NCBI GenBank assembly: GCA_032622095.1
Contig: CP136068.1
Location: 187,851,309-187,915,308 of the forward strand
From: Siphonodentalium dalli
Taxonomy: Eukaryota > Mollusca > Scaphopoda > Gadilida > Siphonodentaliidae
Direction: 5' to 3'
DNA: 64,000 nucleotides
The position numbers and the translations under genes are program-made. Positions 41,961-53,084 of the stretch are shown here, one piece after another; the first letter of the stretch is position 1; each line of letters opens with the position of its first letter. The notes below the pieces were generated by a model. The model was not told the origin of the DNA. It searched no databases and saw nothing but the letters and a program-made list of their open reading frames with translations.

Positions 41961-43968
41961 CCGAATGTTGTTTGATGTTTATTCGCATACATATATAATC
42001 TAATGCTGAAGGGGGTCATTGTCGCCAGCTTGGTGTATTGAGTTCCTAGCTTTACGAAGAGGTGTTTTGGGTACCACCTTGATCGTTGTGGGTTTATGTT
42101 ATAAAACTTATCACCTTTCTTCGGGTTATGTCGCCGATAAAAAGCAAATGTTACTGTTATGCATGAATAACAGTTGTACAGATGGCTACACGTGAGACAT
42201 CGTATGAAAGATTTTTGTGTCAAATGTGTACTAAAAACAAAGGTCAAGCAATATGCCAATATTAGATTGATATTAATAATATGCTAATAAACAACATATG
42301 CTATTATTTGTTATGCTAATAAGTGTAGTTGATTATAAAGATATTATTTGACCAAAAAAAACGCCTTTTCGTAAATCTGGTATACACTCAACACACTAAA
42401 ATGTGGCGACAGTGACCCCTTCAGATAATACTAAGCGGACAGGGCCACACGATACCCTAATCAAGAACACTAAATATCCATCAAAGTTAATGTATTTTCG
42501 TTCATATAGCTTGAAAAGTTCCACTAGAACCAAAGAACTATCTCGCGCAATGTTGTTCTTTAGTTATCCGTAATTTTATCAAAACAAAATATCTAAACGC
42601 GCATGGACAACAATTGGCATGGCAAACATCATTAAAATAAAACACGAGAGTTCTAATTGGCTGTCGCGCATTTTGCTGAGTAGCATCCACAAATCGTCAA
42701 CAAATCTAATTTAGTGGTACAAGACCTATATCTCTAAATCTCAGTTCTGTCAAGATTTTAGTGAGGGAATTCTTCGATAGGACATTTGAATTTGGGGAGG
42801 GGTTGATTTCGCTATTTTTGATGGAAAAACCCACGCTAAATATAGAAAACCACAGACTGGTACCCAGTCGGTGACAGCGTCAGAATGGACGCATGACTGG
42901 TACCCTCTGGTAGATATTGGTTTATATATATAGGCGTATAATTATAATACACAGGAACGGGACAAGCCACAACAGAAAACAGGTTCTGGGTTTAAAACCT
43001 ATCTTGACAGTTTATGTCCCTTCAAATAATTTTGCAGGAACTTACAGTACTTGACTCATATTCTTAAATGTTTTTATTCGAAAATATAAACATTAAGATA
43101 CCAATGAGAAATGTTTCAACCCCATCATCAAGATTATAGTAAATGTTCACTATATTTAATATTTTATCAAATTAAGGGTACATGTATATATCCTGTTTTT
43201 GTTTGTTTGTATCTTGACTTCTGATGTACTGAACTCCGGCCTCCTGTATGCACACGCTCTTATATAACCCACAAACAACGTTGGACATAAACAGATGCTC
43301 GCGAATACTATTTAATGTATACACCTGTTGAAATTTATAGCCACAAAATGCTAATCGGGTGCACACTGTTGTATTCGGGTATCATTATGATCAACGAGGT
43401 GTCATCGCATTGAGTTTTATGACCATTTTGTTACTCCTGTCTGCCAAGCGACTACAACGAAAGTACCACCCACACGGACTCACGACAAGGAATGCGCATT
43501 CTCCCAACCTGACGACAAGCAATTCGCATTCTCTCGACGCAAAAACCTATATATGTTCCATACCTCATATAAGTAGTCATAAGCCAACAGGGGTCTAGCA
43601 GGCATTAAAGAAATATTCGCAATACCGAAATAGAACATATTTGTGACATCACAAGGGAGCCGAACATATTTACACCATAACGCTTATGGTGGTCAATCGC
43701 ACCTTGGTACACACATTTGGAAAATATGCTGAATGGTTTTGAACAGGTTTCGAAATCTCGTTCGAAATGACGTTGTTTAAAGACAATTGCATAGTATTGA
43801 TTGTGGTCCCAACTCGAGATTGCATGGTTTTTGTGACTTTTGTGAGTCGATGTCACAATAAACATTGGATTATTTCCCTGAAGAAAATCAATTATTGTAA
43901 GCAATACAAATCAAAATTGGCTCAACAAAGTTACCTAAAGGATGCCAAATATACTGTGAAATACATTA
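41961..43968. other. About 2 kb of low-copy DNA, no gene supported
   Basis: No repeat shared with the rest of the window and no ORF over about 100 codons with recognisable features. If a host exon is hidden here I cannot see it. Confidence 0.4.
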
Positions 43969-43972
43969 TTAA

Positions 43973-44404
43973 AGGTACTTAATCCGATTCGACGGTCCCC
44001 ATATCATCAGATTCCAACAACACAAATTTTGAACTGCAGCTTCAGTTATCAGAATCGATTAATTGCCCAAAAATAATGCTAACCACATTCAACTATAGTA
44101 TAAAATTGCCCAAACCTGTTATTTATCAACGTTTTGTTCAACGAAATTTTGCCAGTTGTCAAATATCAGACACAAAAATGCCACTGGATTTTAGAGTTAT
44201 CGATCTTCATCCGCTATCTGGTCAGATAAAATCTCTCGTCGACAGTTTACTGGGCCACCTCAAATTAAAATTATAGATTTCAAACATCGATATCTGATCA
44301 CTCCTAACTTTGATGGGTGGGTTCCTCGACTCGAATCAAATATTTTTTTACCCCCGAAGCCAAGGAAATAATAATTTGCGAGCGTTAATTCGGATTGAGT
44401 ACCT
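43973..44404. mobile_element. TTAA-type MITE family D, copy 7
   Basis: TTAA at 43969-43972 and 44405-44408; ends AGGTACTTAATCCGATTC and GAATTCGGATTGAGTACCT. Closely related to copy 4 (16158-16587), sharing its interior in the same order. Confidence 0.88.
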
Positions 44405-44507
44405 TTAAGGAACGTGTACATTTATTAGCTAAAGAAATATATAGACGTACATGCACTACTAATTTTTCAATGTTAATTATAAACTTCAGTCATATAGAAC
44501 ATCAAAA

Positions 44508-44650
44508 CTTTCCCATGTTTTGAACTGGTGGAGTCTGGTTGAGTGTGATCTCTACGGGTGCAGACATTGACTTTCCCATGTTTTGAACTGGTTGAGTCTG
44601 GTTGAGTCTGGTTGAGTCTGGTTGAGTCTGATCTCTACGGGTGCAGACAT
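44508..44650. repeat. Duplicated 70-bp block with (TGGTTGAGTC) expansion
   Basis: CTTTCCCATGTTTTGAACTG to GATCTCTACGGGTGCAGACA occurs twice; the second copy has GGTTGAGTCT repeated four times. Confidence 0.9.
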
Positions 44651-44817
44651 TGTAGAGATTCATAACATAATCTACATTTGTGAGGCCCCCGAGAAGCAGA
44701 ATCGTTTAAACAATGAATATATAACTCTACCAAAGGTCTCATCGTCAAATCATCAAATAACACATATGTGACCCGCCATATCAAATCCAGTCGGAAGTCG
44801 GGATTTGTTTACCCTGT

Positions 44818-45030
44818 GCCAATGCATTCTTTTATATATGCGAGTCGACCATAGGTCGCCTCGCATATATAAGAGAATGCATTGGCCTAACAATTTATTA
44901 CAATTTTAATAATTTGTTCTTGTATTCTTTAACAATTTTATAATTTCACCCATACAGAGCCCCAGACAAACATGAGCAGACGACACTCTTCTATATGCTT
45001 CTATATATGTGTGGGGCTCCCTGCAGGGTA
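44818..45030. mobile_element. Dispersed hairpin element, copy 2 (inverted)
   Basis: Hairpin cassette at 44818-44886, A/T spacer, CACCCATACAGAGCCCC and CTCCCTGCAGGG, the reverse order of 6170-6475. The CCCTGTGCC outer flank of the cassette is present at 44812. Confidence 0.78.
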
Positions 45031-45519
45031 ATGGATGGGGTTTTTTTATTTTATGTCCTAAATATTGTAAGAAACATTTATTTAAAAAAATTGAAGCTAC
45101 CAATCAGAGAATGACAATAGTGATTTTAAAGATATGATGAAGACTAATATTTAAGGAAGGGGTAGTGCTATGTTTTGAAAGATAGTGTTTTTGAAGCCAT
45201 TTTCCCCAAACTTGGTGTGATTTCCTCAAAATTGGGGATGTGACAGGATGTGACCCATCTAAAAATAATATAATAATTTTGTTTTTAAATGTTCCCAGAC
45301 CCATGTAGTTATTCATTAGGAAATGTTATTATCTGAACATTTCCCTCCGATAAATAGAAGTTATTCTGCAATCTCGATTAACTGTCGTCTGCTTTTATTT
45401 CCTGAACATCCCAACAGATGACTAATAGACCCTTCCAATGTGTATTTTTATAACTGTCTGGGAGAATCCATTTAGTATAGAAAGTGATAAAGCGCACATA
45501 GTATGGCAGAAATGGTCAG
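45031..45519. other. No gene or clear repeat seen
   Basis: AT-rich low-copy DNA. Confidence 0.35.
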
Positions 45520-45740
45520 GTGAACAGAGACAAGGCCCAGTCTATCGTTCGAAATTCGACAACAACTGTTTACATTTCTATATCATCGAAGTAAAAGTAC
45601 ATTTTAATGAATGATTTTCGTCTCAAAGATGATATAACTGCTTAGTGCATGAAAATAGCTATCTAGTTGTCATCTGTCATGTTTTTGCGACTCTCGTGTC
45701 TGTTTATTTGCGCGCAATCAATATCGATCTCTTGTTGAAT
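45520..45740. repeat. Dispersed repeat S, copy 2
   Basis: About 220 bp matching 20095-20345 in order, same strand. Its presence here, with no gene, argues that the copy near the sulfotransferase-like gene is a repeat and not a dedicated promoter. Confidence 0.75.
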
Positions 45741-46139
45741 AGACTGGTTCCTGATCTAAAGCTACAAAAATCTGAAAACGTAGTAATCTGACCCCTTCAG
45801 TCATAATATGTAAGCCTCAAATTAAGCCAGTAACTATATTAGCTTTTCAAGTTGACACGTTTCAAGATCATATTGTGTCAATATTACTCAATAAGTGGAT
45901 GAAATACTTCTCTATATATAGGGACCCTATAATAACCGCATGAAATACTTCTCTATAGGGACCCTATATAATCTGTTGAGACTCACCACAAGGACAAACA
46001 TTAATTGTTATCGTCCAGCTGAAGAAGGCCATGGGGTCGAATATTAATTACCAATGAAAGAGTGTTTTCATTCAATCCATTAATTTTATTAGCTATTTGC
46101 ATCTATCGACGTGAATGTCACGTGATAATAATCATCAGT
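45741..46139. other. Low-copy DNA with a short duplication
   Basis: ATGAAATACTTCTCTATA followed by GGGACCCTAT occurs twice (45899 and 45940). No gene. Confidence 0.4.
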
Positions 46140-46169
46140 TCATTGCGTTTAGTTGAAGGATAATGTCCA

Positions 46170-47335
46170 TATCAGTCATGAATTAATTAAAGGACTATTA
46201 ATCATGAACTAATTAAAGGCCTATCGTTCATGAATTAATTAAAGGACTGTCAATCATGAACTAATCAAAGGCCTATCGTTCATGAATTAATTAAAGGACT
46301 GTCAATCATGAACTAATCAAAGGCCTATCGTTCATGAATTAATTAAAGGACTATTAATCATGAACTAATTAAAGGACTATCAATCATGAACTAATTAAAG
46401 GACTATCAATCATGAACTAATTAAAGGACTATCGTTCATGAATTAATTAACGACTTGATATTGATAGCTTTTAATTGTTCACATACTGTTAGAGCATCGG
46501 GGCACATTAATACTATCAAACTCGCTTTTGTCATCTATTATAGGGATCAATATAGGCCTTTAATTCATGAATGATAGTCCTTTAAAGGCATATCATTCAT
46601 GAATTAATTAAAGGCATATCATTCATGAATTAATTAAAGGCCTATTACTCATGAGTTAAAGGGGTACTGTACGACATTTCCATTAAATTTCCGGTGACAA
46701 CAACGATCTAATATCGATAATATATAGAAACATAAGTAATTTGAGTCGAAGATGTATTCTGTAAACGCTCAGGTTAATAGGCTATCTTAAAATTTAATAA
46801 TTTAAAAGTTAATAATTTGATATCAATTGAATTTATGACTGGAGCCATAAAATGGCGTCAATTAAATTACGAATTTCCGTAATCAAACAAAGTAATTGAG
46901 GGATAATGGATTGTTAAACCCATCGCACACACGATCGCTTAAAATATCATGATGATACGGGGAGAACACTCATGCCACTCACTGACAGCGACGATACAAT
47001 AACTTAAATGATTATATGGGACTAGTATGCCTATAATATAACTTTTATTTGATTCATTTGGTTGAAAACTGTAAAAAAATTACTCGACAACGACAATTTG
47101 TATTTTTGCATTCCGGTAAATTTGTCATCCGTAACACTACTTCGTACTCAACAGACTTTCAAATAATGAAAAAATTGTTACCTTATTCTCCGACTCGGAG
47201 ACTATAGAAACCAACAACAACATTTGGCGTACAGTTCCCCTTTAATTAAAGGCATATCATTCATGAATTAATTAAAGGCCTACCATTCATGAATTAATTA
47301 AAGGACTATCAATCATGAATTAAAGGCATATTTTG
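46170..47335. repeat. 26-bp tandem array with flanking inverted repeat
   Basis: Units of CATGAATTAATTAAAGGCCT plus ATCRTT cover 46170-46450, 46555-46655 and 47242-47335. About 120 bp around 46445-46570 (TTAATTGTTCACATACTGTT, CAAACTCGCTTTTGTCA, TTATAGGGATCAATAT) reappear inverted at about 47315-47440. A family E MITE interrupts the array. Confidence 0.88.
46660..47241. mobile_element. TTAA-type MITE family E, copy 3, inverted
   Basis: 582 bp, TTAA at 46656-46659 and 47242-47245. It sits inside the 26-bp array; removing the element and one TTAA restores CATGAGTTAATTAAAGGC, a normal array unit. This shows TTAA is a true target duplication. Confidence 0.94.
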
Positions 47336-47837
47336 ATCCCTATAATAGCTGACAAAAGCGAGTTTGGTAGTGCCCCGAGGCTCTAACAGTATGTGAAAAA
47401 ATTAAAAGCTATTAATTTCAAGTCGTTAAACAGATACAGAGATTGTCTATCTAAGTTGAATATTGTTACTAGAAATCAGAGTGTCATTTCTTACAAAATA
47501 TATTACAACAAAATACCAGACAATAATAAATATCAGAAACATTACCTGTCGGAGTTATTCCTGTTAAATTCCGTACAAAAGAAACGAAACGAACTAACTC
47601 ATTTGATGCCAGAAGTAACGAAGCGCGCGACCGTTTAGGTACGCATCCAGGGCATGCATGAAATCGGCTCGTAAGAATTCAATGTCGATAATCTATTCTA
47701 TCTATTTTGTTTACACAATCCTGTGTTGAGAGGTGTTAGCTCGGGACTATTACTTATATCCTATTTCCCGCCAGACTCAGTCAGACTATACTGTAACATT
47801 TACACTTGACAGGAGATTTGTATCGTACTTGCTGCAT
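47336..47837. other. Inverted-repeat arm and low-copy DNA with a weak ORF
   Basis: 47336-47440 is the right arm of the inverted repeat. A plus-strand ORF, 47393-47638 (81 codons), begins in that arm; it is Lys/Asn-rich and unrecognised, and I do not call it a gene. Confidence 0.4.
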
Positions 47838-48107
47838 GCCCACATGCGTTGTCGATTTATGAATAGTTACATGCATATATTCCCTCTACGAAGTGGCTCT
47901 AGCTTTCTTTTTTCTTTTCTTTTTTTTTTGCTCCTCCTTTATTTTCGGTTGGTCTATCTACTTGAATAATGGGCGTTTAATTTATGGTGTCCATGTGGTT
48001 GTTAGTTTATCTGTTCGTATCTGAGTCGGAAAGCGTATCTACACTCGTATTGTGCTATGATGTTGGTGGGGCGAAATGATGCTGTCTACTATATGTACTT
48101 GATTTAA

Positions 48108-49438
48108 AGGTACTCAATCCGATCAGACGGTCCCCATACCATCAACAACAACAACAACATTTCTTCAAAATACGCTTTTGTTATCAGAATCGATTAATTA
48201 AAACAAAATGATGATAACCGCTGTCAACTGTGGTATAAAATTTCCTAAAACATGTTATTTATCAACATGTTGTTATTTATGGGGCGCCATCCCTGCAAAT
48301 ATTCGTTTTCGGAGATATCTCCTCGTAATTCGGAGATATCTCCTCGGTTTCGAGGAGATATCTCCTTGGAATTGCAATTCCTAGCAGATATCTGCTTGGA
48401 ATATGGTCCATTATGGAGATATCTCCTTGGACCCAAGGAGCTATCTGCTTGGATTATGGAGATATCTCCTTGGATCCTAGGAGATATCTCCTCGCAACTA
48501 CGAGATATCTGCTTGAAATATTTCCAACGATATATCTCCTTGAAACCGATGAGATATCTCCATAATCCAAGCAGATATCTGCTCGGATATCTCCTTGGAT
48601 CCAAGCAGATACTTGCTTGGATTATGGAGATATCTCCTTGGAAAACCGCGGCCATGAAATATTAATGATTTCTCCACAGTACATTTACGTTTTTCCCATT
48701 TTTTCGAAATACATCCAAGCAGATATCTGCTCGGATTATGGAGATATCTCCTTGAAATAGTTTTCAACGAGATATCTCCTTGGACCCAAGGAGATATCTC
48801 CATATTCCAAGCAGATATCTCCTTGAAAATATTCCAAGCAGATACTTGCTTGGATTATGGAGATATCTCCTTGGAAAACCGCGGCCATTAAATATTAATG
48901 ATTTCTCCACAGTAAATTTACGTTTTTCCCATTTTTTCGAAATACATCCAAGCAGATATCTGCTCGGAATATGGAGATATCTCCTTGAAATATTTTTCAA
49001 GCAGATATCTCCATAATCCGAGCAGATATCTATCCATAATGCGAGCAGATATCTGCTTGGGTCCAAGGAGATATCTCCTTGGATCCAAGCAGATATCTGC
49101 TCGCATTATGGAGATATCTCCTCGGTTTCAAGGAGATATCTCCTTGAAAATATTTCCGAGGAGATATCTCCATATTCCAAGCAGATATCTCCTTGAAACC
49201 GAGGAGATATCTCCATAATGCGAGCAGATATCTGCTTGGATCCAAGGAGATATCTCCGAAAACGAATATTTGCAGGGATGGCGCCCCATAGTTATTACAC
49301 ATCTCGAGAAATAACAAACTTCAAAAATTGATCACTCTGAGCTTTGATGGGTGGGTCCTCGATTCGAATCAAATATTGTTCACACCCCCGAAGCCAAAGA
49401 AATAGTCATTTTGGAGCGTTAATTCGGATTATGCATCT
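48108..49438. mobile_element. TTAA-type MITE family D, copy 8, host of nested element
   Basis: TTAA at 48104-48107 and 49439-49442; left end AGGTACTCAATCCGATCAG, right end GATTATGCATCT diverged. Interrupted at 48280-49288 by the palindromic element. Confidence 0.85.
48280..49288. mobile_element. Palindrome-array element, GGAGATATCTCC
   Basis: 1009 bp with perfect 43-bp inverted ends starting TGGGGCGCCATCCCTGCAAA and finishing in GGAGATATCTCC; TA lies on both sides (48278-48279, 49289-49290). Between the ends, dozens of palindromes centred on GATATC alternate in two types, AAGGAGATATCTCCTT and CAAGCAGATATCTGCTTG, separated by short AT spacers. A 100-bp block starting GGAAAACCGCGGCCAT is present twice (48638 and 48870). 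No coding capacity. TA target and long ends are compatible with a Tc1/mariner-like or related MITE, but the internal design is not typical of any. Confidence 0.9.
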
Positions 49439-49830
49439 TTAAGCCGACATAGAGCCACAAAGGTGATAAAACTCTACCCATGCAGCGATGCAATATTTAT
49501 TGTGGAAGAAGGGGAAGTCTTTATACTAAAGTCTTGTAGATAATTTATCGTTCTTATCAGTTCCTGCCCACATGCGTTGTCGATTTACGAATAGTTACAT
49601 GCATATATTCCCTCGACGAAGTAGCTCTTTCTTCTTCTTTTTTTTTTTGCTCATCCTTTATTTTCGGTTGGTCTATCTACTTGAATAATGGGCGTTTAAT
49701 TCATGGTGTCCATGCGTGTGGTTATTAGTTTATCTGTTCGTATCTGAGTCGGAAAACGGATCTACACGCGTATTGTGCTATGATGTTGGTGGGGCGAAAT
49801 GATGCTGTCTACTATATGTACTTGATTTAA

Positions 49831-50117
49831 AGGTACTCAATCCGATCAGACGGTCTCCATACCATCAACAACAACAACAACAACATTTCTTCAAAATACG
49901 CTTTTGTTATCAGAATCGATTAATTAAAACAAAATGATGATAACCGCTGTCAACTGTGGTATAAAATTTCCTAAAACATCTCGAGAAATAACAAACTTCA
50001 AAAATTGATCACTCTGAGCTTTGATGGGTGGGTTCATCGACTCTAATCAAGTATCCCCCCCCCCCCGAAGCCAAAGAAATAGTCATTTTGGAGCGTTAAT
50101 TCGGATTATGCATCTTT
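49831..50117. mobile_element. TTAA-type MITE family D, copy 9, internally deleted
   Basis: TTAA at 49827-49830. It is the same as copy 8 up to CCTAAAACATC, then jumps directly to the TCTCGAGAAATAACAAAC region near the right end, removing the middle. Contains a C-run of 13 near 50056. Confidence 0.82.
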
Positions 50118-50482
50118 ATAAGCCGACAAAGAGCCACAGAGGCGATAAAACTCTACCCATGCAGCGATGCAATATTTATTGTGAAAGAAGGGGAAGTCTT
50201 TATACTTTATTCAGTTCCTGCTCACATGCGTTGTCGATTTACGAATAGTTACATGCATATATTCTCTCGACGAAGTGGCTCTTTCTATTTTATTTTATTT
50301 GCTCATCCTTTATTTTCGGTTGGTCTATCTACTTGAATAATGGGCGTTTAATTCATGGTGCCCATGCGTGTGGTTATTAGTTTATCTGTTCGTATCTGAG
50401 TCGGAAATCGGATATACACGCGTATTGTGCTATGATGTTGGTGGGGCGAAATGATGCTGTTTACCATATGTCCTTGATTTAA

Positions 50483-50953
50483 AGGTACTCAATCCGATCA
50501 GACGCTCCTAAATTACTATATATTTGGCTTCGGGGGTAAAAAATATTTGATTCGAGTCGAGGACACCACCCATCAAAGCGCAGAGTGATCAGATATCGAT
50601 TTTTGAAGTTTGTTATTTCTCGAGATGTGTAATAATATGTGGCCCATAAACACGTGGTTCAAACGTAGGGTCAGACAAAATTGCGGATGAAGATGGATAA
50701 TTCTAAAATAAAGTGGTAATACGGCCAAATTTCGTGATACTTTAGTAATAATACGGCCATATTTTGTTGCACAAAATGTTGATAAATAACAAGTTTTGGG
50801 AAATTTGATACCATAGTTTGGGAAATTTGATACCATAGTTGACAGTGGTTTGCATTATTTTGTTGCAATAAATCGATAACTAAAGCATATTTTTAAGAAA
50901 TGTTGTTGTGGTATCTTGATGGTATGGGGACCGTCTGATAGGATTGAGCACCT
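50483..50953. mobile_element. TTAA-type MITE family D, copy 10
   Basis: TTAA at 50479-50482 and 50954-50957; ends AGGTACTCAATCCGATCAG and GATAGGATTGAGCACCT. The interior is inverted relative to copies 8 and 9, a consequence of the near-palindromic family structure. Confidence 0.85.
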
Positions 50954-51030
50954 TTAAGCCGAAAAAGAACCACAAAGGCGATAAAACTCTACCCATGCAG
51001 CGATGCAATATTTATTGTGGAAGAATAGCC

Positions 51031-51240
51031 CATACAGCGGGCTAGCGTCGCCAAATTAATCAATTTGGGGATTATTATAGAGAAACTAAACTGAAATAAG
51101 AAACCTTATTTTTTTGCTTTGATAATAAAGATACTTTCCAGAGAAGATGAGGCCTAATCAGAATGAGGTCCCCATAATTTAGTGATGCTAGCCCGCTGTG
51201 TGGTGTAGCTTCACTAAACTCACTTTCTGTGGACGATGTT
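51031..51240. mobile_element. hAT-type hairpin MITE remnant
   Basis: Decayed copy: CAGCGGGCTAGCGTCGCCAA at the left, ATACTTTCCAGAGAAGATGA, AGAATGAGGTCCCC, GATGCTAGCCCGCTGTG and a degraded complementary arm. Termini not preserved. Confidence 0.7.
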
Positions 51241-51817
51241 ATACCACTCAAACCTATACATTTTAATAACACCGTAGAGCGTGTAAAATCCACGTCTCAA
51301 TTCCGGGTCAGTGGGTATAAGGCTTAAATTGCCACAAGCGGTGCATCGCGCATTCAGCTTACGTTTATATGACAATATAATAATAATATATGCAATAACA
51401 ATTGCCCGTCATCTTTGATTTCGGAATTTAATGTTGCAAAATTTGGAAATGAAACGCGATTTGACATTTCAAAATGAAACCTGAGATATAATACCTTACT
51501 GAGCGAAAACTGAGCGAAAAATAGTACGACTGCCACGTTTAATCTAAACCACAGTCCATATATACAAGAGGGAAATGTTGCTGAGTTTACATATGAACGG
51601 TTGAATCAGCTTGAATAGACATATTATAACGCCTATACATATATGCATTTACATTCGACCAACGGCTATCAAGACCATTTCTCACAATGTCAAGCGACAA
51701 ATCATGGTAACATAGACATTGTTGAACTTATATAACAAATACTAATATTCCAGGTCGCCACAAAATGATGCATGTATAGTTACTAGTTTATTATAAATCC
51801 GCATGCATTGTTGTTGT
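51241..51817. other. No gene or clear repeat seen
   Basis: AT-rich low-copy DNA; a GAGCGAAAACTGAGCGAAAA stretch near 51500 recurs loosely near 52220. Confidence 0.35.
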
Positions 51818-51821
51818 TTAA

Positions 51822-52065
51822 CCCTTTGAGTGCCAGGTAGATTTTTGTATCAACCCATATACCCTGTGCCAATGCATTCTCTTATATATGCGAGTCGACC
51901 ATAGGTCGCCTCGCATATATATAAGAGAATGCATTGGCCTAACAATTATTTTATTTTATTTTTTTTTACTATTTTTTACAATTTTAATAATTTATTCTTA
52001 TATTCTTTAACAGACTTAATTTGTAGGTTTAGGGCCTATGAGATCGGCCCCTGGCACTCAAAGGG
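51822..52065. mobile_element. TTAA-type MITE family C with one hairpin cassette
   Basis: TTAA (51818-51821, 52066-52069), ends CCCTTTGAGTGCCAGG and CCTGGCACTCAAAGGG, perfect. One hairpin at 51868-51938 preceded by CCCTGTGCC and followed by the same A/T spacer as in the dispersed hairpin element. No ORF. piggyBac-type by target and CCC tip. Confidence 0.93.
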
Positions 52066-52286
52066 TTAATTAATACACACATATACTATCTCCAGCAATG
52101 ACTAAGAACGACACTTTCATCAGCTCCAAGATATACGAAAATATCACGGAAATTTTACGAAAATATTTTTGTCAGTTTTGAATTCGCGCAGTAAGGTGCG
52201 TGAATTTAAAGTGCGCGAGTTCAAAACTGAGCGAAAAATAGTACTGCGCGAATTTAAATACGAGTAAGGTAGTACATTTCAACCAC

Positions 52287-52535
52287 AGTAAACATTCCTA
52301 TAAGTTTTCATACTGGGATATAAAGGTACATTAAACATTCCTATAAGTTCTCATACTGGGATATAAAGGTACATTAAACATTCCTATAAGTTCTCATACT
52401 GGGATATAAAGGTACATTAAACATTCCTATAAGTTCTAATACTGGGATATAAAGGTACATTAAACATTCCTATAAGTTCTCATACTGGGATATAAAGGTA
52501 CATTAAACATTCCTATAAGTTCTCATACTGGGATT
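52287..52535. repeat. Tandem array, 43-bp unit, about six copies
   Basis: Unit TAAACATTCCTATAAGTTCT followed by CATACTGGGATATAAAGGTA and CAT. Almost identical copies; the last joins low-copy DNA at GGATTGGACG. Confidence 0.95.
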
Positions 52536-52539
52536 GGAC

Positions 52540-53084
52540 GTGGCTATTTGTGGACTTTATTTGGGGTGTCCAAATTATAATTTCTAATTGCATCATATGC
52601 ATTGAGTACTATATATGCCATGCGGGCACCGTGCATGCTCAACGTGTCAGATATCCCATACATGCATGTTGAACATGGAACCAGATCGCGTTATCATCAT
52701 TGGTGGGTGACATGCCCAGGTATACCACTAAATGTATCGAATTCAAATACCAAGGGTAATGCATGCAATGCACCGAAGACCCCTCAGGAAATACCATCGG
52801 GATTGCGGGTCTATTCCAGTGGGATTTCGGCCATATATAATCGGGGAAAATTAATCCCGGTAAAAAATCAACGGGAAATGAACCAGATCCCGGCCCAGAT
52901 ATCAGATATCTCGCTATTTAAACTGACCGGGATTCTGAAATACCACCGGATATCTCGGTGTATATATACCAATGTCGGTATCCGAAATCTCGATATACCG
53001 TGTACTCAATTCACGTATCGAGGGTATAATACCGGTATATACCGAGGTCAATTTTTCAGAAATCCGCTATTCTATTTTATATTT
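52540..53084. other. Region rich in GATATC/CCGGGAT/GGTATAT words
   Basis: A plus-strand ORF of 174 codons (52602-53126) spans it, but its C-terminus runs into a GT microsatellite and its composition follows short repeated words (CCGGGAT, GATATCTCGG, GGTATAC). I do not call a gene. Confidence 0.4.

Larger units (their letters stand above)
47838..51030. repeat. Tandem triplication, each unit carrying a family D MITE
   Basis: Three units begin with TGCCCACATGCGTTGTCGAT-like sequence at about 47838, 49568 and 50220. Each then has TTTTCGGTTGGTCTATCTAC, GATGTTGGTGGGGCGAAATG, a family D MITE, and GCCGACATAGAGCCACAAAG with CTACCCATGCAGCGATGCAA. Units differ in length (about 1.7, 0.65 and 0.8 kb), mainly because of a nested 1009-bp element in the first and deletions within the MITEs. 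Confidence 0.9.

Noticed and set aside
48245-49317. Overlapping ORFs with ISPRRYL or DISLEP words on both strands
   Set aside because: Produced by the GGAGATATCTCC palindromes; open in opposite strands because the words are self-complementary.
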